Source: Tenebrio molitor (taxonomy: Eukaryota > Arthropoda > Insecta > Coleoptera > Tenebrionidae). From it: 64,000 nt of DNA. The position numbers and the translations under genes are program-made. The notes beneath the pieces were generated by a model that was not told the DNA's origin, did no database searches, and saw nothing but the letters and a program-made list of their open reading frames with translations. Shown piece by piece: positions 35,801 to 47,800 of the stretch. Where the stretch lies: contig NC_091046.1 of the NCBI RefSeq assembly GCF_963966145.1, positions 186,001-250,000 of the forward strand, read 5' to 3'. Positions within the stretch are counted from its first letter, which is position 1; every line of letters begins with the position of its first letter.

Positions 35801-38800
35801 AATTAGAAGTCTCGATTTCTCGCGTGCGCGTATACGATGCCCCACCCGGTACAATGACTTTCAATACCTACGAAATTGCGTTTTACTCGTATTCTCCAAC
35901 TAGAAAACTAGGTGAGGATCGTTGTTGTTTTAAAGCATCCACATTGGAGGAAATGGCTTTCATTAATTTTTGTTCGAAATACATGCTAGTAGCAGTAGTA
36001 GTAGTAGCAGTAACACTAGCAGTAGCAGTAGTAGTAGTATAGTGCATGTAACTTCCTAAGGAATTCTGACTTAAACCCTAAATAAACCGAACAAAAACCC
36101 TACTTAAAGAAATTTATTGTCATATTGTGCCTGTCAATCACTAGAGGGTCTCCAACAAATATTTTGAGCACTACCCCAGGTAATTTTTTTCTCGGAGGCC
36201 GGCTAGTGATTGACAGGTACAATATCACAATAAATTTCTTTAAGTAGGGTCTTTGTTCGGTTTATTTATGACTTAAGCCAAAATTCCTTAGGAAGATAAA
36301 AATACTATACCTAGTAGTAGTAGTAGCAGTAGCAGTAGCAGCAGTAGTAGGAGTAGTAATACAACAGTAGTTTAGCTAGCCAGTTTATTTTTGATACAAT
36401 TCACAAATGTCGCCAATATACTCGTACGATTCTAGAGTATTTTATTAATGCATGACTATAGGAATAAAAGCTGCACGTATTGTCTAGCCTGTGACAAGAG
36501 AAACTTTTACGGAAAAGAAAATGAAAAAGTGACAAACTCAAATTCTGATCCGGATTTAGATCAATGATTTTCATAGTCATACTGCACACATTCTTCGCCG
36601 AGAAACTGGATGGCTTTACCTACACTTTCTCTTGAAATTCGTTTCTCATGAAAATCCAATACCTTTTAATCGGGATAAACATCTTTAATTTGTTTTATTT
36701 GACATTATTTTTTACTTACATCGATGGTTTTGTTTTTGTTTTAGTTGGAGAGGGAGCGTTTACAAATTAGTATGGAGAGAACTCGTAGCTTATTTATTTC
36801 TCTTTTATTCAATAAATTTTTTATACAGGTTCGGATTAAATGAACATCAACAAAAGTGAGTACGTTTTTCTGTTTCAATTGTCATTGTTTATCCATTATT
36901 TTCGATTGCATAAACGATGATTAATTTACTTTCCATGGTTGGTTATGGTGACTTTTTTCAGGATATTCGAAAAAATACGGTTGTATTTTAGTCAACAAAG
37001 TGAAACGATACCAATGTCATTTGTATTAGGGTTTTATGTAACATTGGTGGTGAAGAGGTGGTGGGAACAATACAGACTGTTGCCGTGGCCTGACACTCTT
37101 GCTCTATTTTTAAATGCGGGCATTCCGGGTGCGGTAAGTACGTATAATTCACATTATTCATTGAAACCAACTTTATATCAGAAAAAAATATGTGTAATGA
37201 ACGTAATATACAACGTATAATACATGCCTTCAATCTTGCTGCCATGTAAGAGAAATGAATATTATAGATATGTACCGGGTGTCCGCTCAAAAGGTTCGGA
37301 TAGGTTAGTTTCTGGTATCATTAACGTTACAAATTTGAAATTGTTTGATGTGAGTCAGTGCATAGGGGGCCCTAATACTGGGTGTCCCAAAATTTGGGGA
37401 ACAACTCAATGGAACAATGTCAACTCATGTTAGAAAATTATGAGAAAGATAATAAATAGGTACATTCTATATCTTTTAGAGTTGAAGATATGGGGGCTCA
37501 AAAGGTGCAACTTTGATCTCGTGTGTTTTAAATATTAAAAAAGATTTGACTATTCGTTTTTTACTAGCCAATGCTATAATAATTCTGAATGATTGTGATC
37601 AGGTTTGCAATTATTTACTTAATCATTTTCAGCATTTCCATGAAGTGATTTTACGATTATGTCTGTTTTACCTCAAATAATATATGACAACATGACCTTG
37701 ATTTATTGATTGTTCTTTCTTATTTCCATCGTAACTAAACTAGGATGCGAAGCAGCAATTCATACCACACGAACCTTTGTGAATAACGACCATAACCGTG
37801 GCAAAGTTCTTCGTAAATTAGATTTCAAAAACTCCTTTAACTCAGTTGAACGGGATTGCATTGTAATAGGCCTATTATTGTATTCAAGTTGGAGTCGTTT
37901 ATGGCTATCTATTAAAGCACTCGTGGTGTAATAGATCTCTAAAAAAATTGTTATCAATATTTCATTGTATTATGTATTGTCATTTATACCAAAAAACTTC
38001 CAATATTAACGTTCAAACTCTACTTTTTAACATCTGTTGCAGATGTAGTTGCATCCGTTACCTTGAATTACCAATTAATACAAAATTGCCTAGAATTAAA
38101 ATTTTTAAAAAGGGTGCAAATTCGAAAAAATAACAAAAAACTCGTTTTATAAGGGCATTGGCGCACTCGTTCCATAGAAAACTCCCCTACGGCTCGTTTT
38201 CTACACCTGAGACTCGTGCGCCAAATCAACCCTTATAAAAATTGTTCTTTAATACAGGGTGTCTCAAAAATGGCGCCCAATCTCTTGAGGGGTTAAACTA
38301 TTTGAAGAGTTGAGTTCAATTTCGTTGTGAATTTTTTTCCTTTGACTATTTTCTAAGTTATACACATTTTAAAATAAGCAAATTTGGCAACATCGGTTGG
38401 TATGCACAATCAACTAAACCAATTCTCCTTTAAGGTCATTGTTGCCACTGTTATTTTAGCGTATTTTGGTAGGTCATTACTCTAAAAAGAATTACTTCGG
38501 TATTGTTCCACTACCTAAAGGGGTCTTGGAAAAAGTAACATTGTAAAGTAATTTATAATTCAGCTGTAAAATTTGGTAATAAAGGAGATACATCTCTTTG
38601 AAATTACCATATTTAAGAGCAAGTTATACAAAATCTGTTGGTCTGATCAAATTTTGTATTGAGATTTACCTTCCCAGACTTCTATTCTTTAAGACCCTTA
38701 GGAGATTGGGCGCCATTTTTGAGACACTCTGTATACTATTATACTGTCTCCTGTATAGTGTGTCGCACATAAGATGAAGACAGCCTGATATTTTGCTAAG

Positions 38801-41800
38801 TTTAGAAGTAGAGAATTAAATTTTTGCAGAGTCGTAGAACTTCAAAAGTTGCATCTTTTCAGGTGCTTAACTTGACTGTAACTTATAAAGTTAGAAATCC
38901 AGCCAACTGCGATATCGTGAACTACATCAATTCTATATTTTGTTTCGCGTTTCAGACATCGAAAGGAGTTTTTATAAAAAGTTGTTCAAAATCAAATTTT
39001 GGCCACCCGTACCGAGTTTCAACGTAAAATTAGCAGTTTATGACTGGGCAAAAATATCTACTCCTAAACATATCAAACTTCATCTGAAGCTTGACAAATT
39101 GTAGAATTTTTTTACTCAACAAATAATTTCGGTTTTTTTTTTAGATATTGCGGTTTTTCTAAGCTACTTTTTTTGTTCGATCGACACTGTCAGAATTTGA
39201 GAATTTTCTCCTTTGTGAACGGGTTTTGATAAATGTCACAACTTTTCTAAACGAAACGTCAAGCTAATTTTAAAGATTTTAAGCGATTTGGAGCCTTTAA
39301 GGGGCTCGTCGAACAAAAAAAACGTCGTATTCAACTCGTGTGTAAATTGGGCTCTTTAAGGCAGCAGTGGGCAAGTTTAACGAGCGTTTTAAAGACCCAC
39401 GAGTACCATAAAGAGCCCAATGTACACACGAACTCATTAAATAATATACTATTATGTACGAGTATATCTTTAATTGACACCCACAACGAAAAGCACCAAC
39501 TTTACATAAATTCTTGTCTTCCTTGGCGTTGAAGCCTGCCGGTGTGGCTGTTTTCTTATTATACCACAGTCATAAATTCTGCAAACTGTTCCTGTGTGCT
39601 TACTTGTTGCTGATCACATTAATTAATATCCATTCATTGTTGGTGAAATTTTTATCCAATTGCAATTTGTCAGTTGTATTATTTGTCTTAATAAATGTTT
39701 ATCACCAAAAAAACCGCTAAACAAGCACTAATAATTAGCGAGCGTTTTCTCCTGTATTACTAATGAAATGACATGTTGACATCCATATGCGAAATGAGTA
39801 ACCTTGTTTTATTATTATCTCAAATTTTATTTGGTTATTTTCATTTCGTGAAAGATAGACAATCTCATAAAAACGAGTACACTTCGTGACAAAATTATCG
39901 AATAAAAACTAAAAATGCTTAAAAGTGCAAAATACTTTGTGTAAGTATAGGGTTGTATTTTCCTGTAGCAGAGGATTTACTTTTTTTGTAACTTACACGT
40001 CCATAATTATGTAACTTATTTTCTTCGTATTTATTAAAATATGGAACCGTGCCCTACTATGTAATCCAAAATTTTCTTTCAAAATTTTATTGAAAATTTG
40101 CTTTCCATATTGTCTTGGTGTCTCAAACGTCAGACTTCCGTCAGAGAGTGTAAAAATGCCTTTAAATCAATCTCAGGTAGCACAAATAGTGGTATGTACT
40201 GGGAAGAGGGATATACTCAGCGTAAACTTGTTGAAAAGTTTCAAACTTCGCAGGCAGCTGTGTATAGTTTTTCAAACCAACGTATACTAGACAAGTTGGA
40301 CAAGGTCGTAAAAGAAAAACGTCGAGACGAGAAGATCACCTTTTGTGTTTATAAGCTAGAAGAAAACGTTTTGTCACTGCGCAACACCTCCGAAACGATC
40401 TTCAGTTGGCTACAGGAACTGTTATTTCCAGCAGAACTGTTTTAGAGAGAGTAATTTAACACCAAGAAAACCTGCGATTAAATCAAGGACATCGTATAGT
40501 TCGTCTAAATTTTGCTAGAGAACACAGAAATTGGGACCGCGAATGGCACAACATTCTCTTTACCGACGAGTGGCGATTTTGCTTAACTAACAATGATCGA
40601 CGTAATCGTGTGTTTAGGAGACTGGGCGAACGCTATAGTCAATGTGAGATTCATCAAATTGACAATTTTGCTAGAAGTTCAGTTATGGTATGGGCTGGTA
40701 TAAATTGAACGGGGCGTACGGAACTGTTGTGAATATGCCCACAATTTTGGTCCAGATGTTGTGCTAATGTACGATAATGCAGGATCTGATGCTGCCAGGA
40801 TTGTAACAGACTATGGGATAAAATTGGGCGACGAGTAAGAAAATCACCAGTGCCCTCGATGACTCTGCACGAACTGTTAATTTGCTAATTGCAGAATGGC
40901 AGCAAACACCACAAGAATACATACAAAACAACAAAACTTAATTTCAAATTTACCAAGGCGAATGCAAGCTTGTATTACCGCCAGAGATGGTAACACACGA
41001 TATTAGACTGTTTTTTATTTTAAATTCAAATTTTATCGTTTTTGGTATTACAAATTATCTTTAGTTTGGATTTTAAAAATAAAATCTATGCTGAGTAAGG
41101 TTTTATTTTTTATTTTTTAGTAACACGATATTATTTCTTTTCGTTATAGATACACATTATGAAAAACAACTCATAACTCCCGTGGGATATTTCAAATTTT
41201 TTCGCCCTCCACATTATTTACAACAAACTCATGAGAAGTAAACTATAGCAACCATATGTTCACGCAATCTTCCCTGCAAAATATTTCTAAGAAACGTTTA
41301 ACTTTTAAGTACAGACACTAAAAATAGTGATTTTTATATGAAGTGCGTGAAGAGAGTGTTTTTTGTGCACGAAAAGGTGTTTTAAGCCAAGACGCAGGTC
41401 GAGGCAGCAAAAGCCTTTGAATGCACAAAAAACATCTTGACGCACGAAATATAAACAATATTTTTTCTATTATTGCTTTCAAAATTCAAATTTTTGAAGG
41501 AACTCTGAAGTTTCAATGCAGTGACCATGTTGCTAGGTAACTAATAAAAAACAGTGCGTGACGTGAAAAACAGACAAAAAGTTACGTGCGCGAAGTCACA
41601 TTTCACACACTGTTATGTATTGTTTCTATAGTTACTATAGTACAATGTAAAAAAAATATACGTAAGAAAATGACCCACTTCACGCATGGATAACTATGCG
41701 TGAATATCAATTTTTTGAATCAATTATTTTTGTACAAAATGTTTTTTGTTGGTGCATGAGAATGAGTTTTTGGTCGAGACCGTCAGGTCGTCAGGTTGGC

Positions 41801-44800
41801 GAATACGCCAACAAAACAATCATGTTGCAAACACTATTTTTTCTACAACCGCGTTTTAAACCTTTGCTAATAAAATTCATACTTACTAGAAAAAACGATC
41901 AGACATTGGGCAGTATTAATAAAAGGTAGCAAATGCTTTTGCTAGCTATTTTATAGCAATTGCTTTAAGTGATATTAATAAAAGTGTAGTACATGCTAGT
42001 GAGACCTGGCTAGTAAATGCTTTTGCTCGTTTTAGAAAGCATTTGCTTGACGATATTAGGATTTGCTTCTTTTACTATTAATAAAGTTTAGCATTTGCTT
42101 GAAATAGTAAGCAATTGCTAGGATAAATGACATTCTCCTTCGTGTCGTACTAGTAGTTATAAATCGGCTGTTAAAGCACCATAAAAGTATGTTCCAAGTG
42201 CCAAGAAACCGTAAATTTTACAAAGAAAGGAAAGACAATACCATTACAAGAGAAGATGATGTAAAATTTTTTCATTTCCGAAATGAAAGTGTTCAGTGGA
42301 TTGCTGATTTTCTTGGGAATGACGATGAAGAAAGTCGTGGTGGTACTTTATCTTCGGTAATGAAAATAAAAATATTGTTGCGATATGTGGCTGATCCAAG
42401 TATAAAAAATTAAATTATCCATAGAGTAATAAATAGTGTTAAACTATTTATAGGATTTCAGATGGGGTAGCTGAACTCATGGAAGTAAGTCAACCAATTG
42501 TATCGAATGTTGTAAAATTTGTCACGGGAAAAATTATACTTAGACAAGGCACCACTTTGGATACATTTTCCTGGCGCCCCGCGTTGAACGGCAAGCAATT
42601 ACTTGTCAAGTCACTAGCATATGCTTTCGTCAAGAGGATTTCTTTATTAATACCAAAACAAGCAATTGCTAGAAGCAAAAGCTTTTACTTTAAAGCAAAT
42701 GCTAATGCTAAGTAGCAAATGCTTGGAAGCATTTGCTTATTTTTATTAATATCACCCATTCAATTTGCCCGCTTGCGTTGGTCACTTGGTTACAAATTTT
42801 CCTTTGATGTTTTAATTTTTTTCTTCACTGTTTTTACGATGAAAATAGTAGTTTATTTGACGAGTTCTTGCGTAAATTGGGGTTTTTTGGCACGAGTGGG
42901 CCCACGTTTTTTTTGTACGACGAGCCCTTTAAAGGCTCCAAATCGCTTAAAATTTTTTAAATTAGCTTGACGTTTCGTTTTGACAAGTGGTGACATTTAT
43001 CAAAATCCGTTCACACAGGAGAAAATTCTCAAATTCTGACTGTCGAACAAAAAAAAAAAAATTAAAGCATCCAAGGAAACTTTTTGACAATTATTTTTGA
43101 TCTATCAAAAAATGACATACTTTGCGACTTGATAACGATGCATAAATGTCGCGTTTTTTTGACGGTTGTAGAAAAACAAAATATTGTATGCACTACGGGA
43201 GATATTCATGTTTTTCCCCTCGGTTGACTTTATAAACCCCTCAGACCAAAGGCCCTCGGTTTATAACCACACCAACCTCAGGGAAAAATCATGTTCATAT
43301 CTCCCTTAATGTGTGTATAAATAGCTACTGTATGTCCCCGGATTGAGTTCACAAGAGTAAATAGTTACTTTTATATTAAGTGCGTGAAGAGAGTGTTTTT
43401 TGTGCATGAAAAGGTCTTTTACGCCGAGACGAAGGTCGAGGCAGTATAAGCCTTTGAATGCACAAAAACATCTTCACGCACGAAATATAAACAATATTTT
43501 TTCTATAATTGATTCAAAAAATTGAAATTAAAAATTCAAATTTTTGAAGGAACTCATGACCATGTTGCTAGGTAACTAATAAAATACAGTGCGTGAAGTG
43601 AAACACAGAAATAGTCGTGTGCGTGAAATCGCATTTCACACACTGTTTTGTATGGTTTCTATGGTTTCGATCTTACTAACAATGCAAAAAGAAATACACG
43701 TTAGAAAATGACCCACTTCAGGCACCGATAACTATGCGTGAATTTCAATTTTTTGAATCAATAATAGAAAAAAAAAATTTTTGATTTTACGCAAAAACTT
43801 CAGAGGAATAACATTTTTTGCTTCATTTGAAACCCGCATTTCTGTTATTAAAAAGTCTTCTTCAACGCAGAGGAAGACTTAAAATTCAAATAAAAGAAAA
43901 TGCAGGAAAATGTTTTAGTTTTTTTTTTTAATCAAACGATTATTGAGTATAAAATTATTCTATGTATTAACTCTCTGCCGTTTTCTGCACATAATTCAAC
44001 CCTACATCGAAGTTATTTAAAACTATTTCGAATTTCTTCGATTGTTAATGATGCTAGAGCGTTCCTTATGCGCTGTCTTAGTTCTTCAACACTATTAGGC
44101 ACGTTTTCACTATAATTTTTTTGTAAATTAGTCACTGGTCCAGTTTTTAGAAACTTTTTTATAAGCTTCTGCACACCCATCCGTGATACATAAGTGTTGG
44201 GTATTTTTTAATTAAATTTTGTATTTATGTGACGAAAACCGGTCCAACACTGAAGACAACATTTTGAAATTATTTCTGACAGAAATAAGTTGTTTGCCAA
44301 AAACCAAGGCCAACTGTAATAAAATTTATAACATAAAAATTAATTCGAAGTCCAAATTTTAACAGGAAATGTTCATTTAAGAATGCAGTATATCAATACT
44401 GAGATTTTAATAACAGAAATTGGAGTTTCAAATGAAGCAAAAAATGTTATTCCTCTGAAGTTTTTGCGTAAAATCAAAACTAATGTTTTTTTCCTCTTGT
44501 GAACTCAATCCGGGGACATACGGTATATCAGATACCAGATAGGCTCTCAAGCATATTATGTGCAAAATTCAAGTTCATAAGCCCAATAATTTTAAAGTTA
44601 CAAAGAAATAAATTCCAGATTCGATAATTTTGTCATGAAGTGTATTATAGGTACTTACCTGTAGGATGAAGATTTCAATTTCCTTTAGTATTCAGTTTTT
44701 TTTAAGAAAAATAATTTTACAAATGCACTTACATGGTCTCACATTTCTACATTTACAATTTTGATGAATTAACATCAATGAAACGGTTAATGTGAAATTA

Positions 44801-47800
44801 CCGGAAAGGATATTTACGTTTGCTTGGAACCTTACTTTTCAAAATTTAGCTAGGTATTTACTTCCAGTGAAATGATAAAAACAATAGGGAATAAATGCAA
44901 TTTATACCAGACCCTCGTACATATTTAAGACCAGTATGATATTTATTTTTTCAGGATGAAAGACAAAGACTGATGAGAAGAAATATAGTTAGGTATGCAG
45001 TTTTAGCTTATGTAATAACTTTGCAAAGGGTATCACTGAGGGTGAGGAAACGATTTCCAACGTGGCAACACGTAGTCGATAGTGGTAAGTATTTTCACTA
45101 ATTAATTTCTGATGTTTTCTTTTTTCCCACGATAATTTTGTTCACATTATATTGTTAATATTGAAGATGTACGGAATCTCTAAAACTGACCTTCTTTGAA
45201 GGCTGTTTTCTGACTTGTCTATTAGTTGTTCATATTTTCTTTCATAAATAATACTTACAATGCAAATGGTCTTGAAAATAATAGTTATTTTTATATTAAG
45301 TGCGTGAAGTGAGTGTTTTTTGTGCATGAAAAGGTCTTTTACGCCGAAACTCAGGTCGAGGCAGAAAAGCCTTTGAATGCACAAAAAACATCTTCACGCA
45401 CGAAATATAAACAATTTTTTTTCTATAATTGCATTCAAATCTAAATTTTTGAAGGAAATCTGAAGTATCAACGCAGTGCTAGGTAACTAATAGAAAACAG
45501 TGCGTGAAGTGAAAAACAGAAAAGCTTATGTGTGTGAAATCGCATTTCACACACTGTTAGGTATGGTTTCTATAGTTTCAATCTTACAAAAGTGTAAAAA
45601 AATTATATGTAAGATAACTGTGCGTGAATACCAATTTTTTGAATCAGTTATAGAAAAAAATATTTTTTCAATAGATGATAGCAACTTATAATCCATGGCT
45701 AACGTACCTAATATATCAGATTATAATACAAATTTAACATTATCATTTGCCAGCTGACTCACTCGACAGTCACTAAATAAATACATGTGGGACCACCGAT
45801 TGTTGTGAACTAGCGTTAACTTGTTACAGCTATGTACAAACTTGTTATGTACTACATAAAAATCGAACACAATAATTACTGATCCATATAACACGTGTTG
45901 AATTGAAAAGTTCATCAAATTGGCTTTGATTTTTGTTGCTATTTTTGTCTAACCAACTCAATTTACGATGTTGTTGTCTTTTAAAAAATAAAGTCAAAGC
46001 CAACTTGATGAACATTTCAATTGAACACTTGTTACATATTTATGACACTATTCGTTGTTTTTTTTTAGTTTTTTTTAGTACCTATTCGATGATAAATAAA
46101 AATTGATTGTTCTCTATTCGTGCATTTTCAACTTTTATACAGATTGTATACGTAGTAGGTATACAATTTGTTAATGAAGCGCATCGAGAAAGCCAAAATT
46201 AAAACAGGATGTTGTCATTTTTGTTAACATTGAATAGTGTTCTCTCTGTTTAAATAACGAACATCCGGTGCACTGTTATTTTCCAGTTGATAAAAATTAT
46301 ATTGGGTGTCCAAATACACGGTTATTCACGCAAGACGAGCCTTACCAGGTAAAAATGCCACCCAAAATACATTTTGCAAAGCATTGTGTTTTGGATTTAC
46401 AAATTAAATCAGGAATCCAAGTAGGTATTCTATTAATTTGAAAGGTATATCTGTCATTGCATTTTTCCTTCATATTTAGTATTTGACAATGACGATGACA
46501 GAACCGACATGATCCTACTTTAGACCCATTACTTTTGTGATTTTAACTGCTTATTATTGTTATTAAATCATACTTTGTTAAGAGAGGTATTTTTCTGTCA
46601 GAACTTGACATTCATTAGGCTGACGTTAAAAGCTATCTATGTTTTATGTGCATTATGATAATGTAATAGGGATCGAGATAGTTTTAAAAATTGTATTTTG
46701 GATTGTATTTTTACCTGGTCAGGTGACGTGAATAACCTGGTATAAATCTGCGAAAATAATAGTATATTATTGTATAAGTTTAATAAGAAGAATATTGGAG
46801 CACGCTCGTGTTTGGGGCACGACAAGCGAAGCGAGGAGTGCTCCAAAGGCGCAAGTGCAACAATACCTCTTATTAAACGCATGTAATATGCTATTTTTTA
46901 TATTTTGCACCTTTTGAGCCGTTTTTAAATCAAAAGTAAGAAAGAATTAAAAATTGTTATGTACAAAGTGAAGAAAAAATTGGTGATGACGTCATAAACA
47001 AGTGAACTTAAAATAAACATTATGTTTCAGCGATTTCGACAAATTTCATTAGTTTTGAAATTAATGATTTTATTCCATAAGTAGTTTCCACACTGTATAT
47101 AAAACATACAGCATTAATTGTTGTAGTTAACCATACGTTTATAATCGAAAACAGTAGAATAGCAGAAAACATGTTACACGTGTGTGAAATAAAGAACTTG
47201 TTATTTATTACATAAAAGTTTCAAACTGAATCGTGAGCACGATTGCACGAAGACGGTAAACAAAAAGCATTTTACCATTTCCAGTTGACCATATTATGTA
47301 CAAACAAAACATATTGAAAAACAATTTGGAAAGTTTATGTAACCTATGAAATATGAATAATAGGTGTTAAAATTTACCTCATACATACATTTCGCTTAAG
47401 TGCATCTAAATCACATACATATCTCTTTTTCTGGTGAAAAATTTTCTAATTTAAATTTTGAAGATGTACGAAACCAATAATTGAACTGTTGGAAAACGTA
47501 GTAGGTATACCTACATGCACAATATTTCAATACTATTGCTTGCACTGTATAACTGGAACTGGAAAGTGGCAGTTGGCAATTAAATATCATTCACTTGGCA
47601 TAGCAAGGCGCCAGCGATCTTGGATAATACCAAAACATTAAATCATCTCCAGGAAGTAAAGTTTCACTAAGTGGAAAATACATTTTTTAGGTCTAATGTT
47701 GGAAAGTGAGAAGAAAATCTTTGAATTGATGGATACTAAAACACCAATGTCTAAATACTGGATGCCTTTAGTGTGGGCAACTAATATAATTAACAGAGCC

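Noticed and set aside
35854..36042. ATG frame MTFNTYEIA as the first bestrophin exon
   Set aside because: It resembles the bestrophin start for only a few residues, and its donor leaves one base where the next exon needs two. The exon at 23739 fits both sequence and phase.
40098..41010. Active mariner transposon
   Set aside because: Several frameshifts and stops interrupt the transposase and no paired terminal repeats were found.
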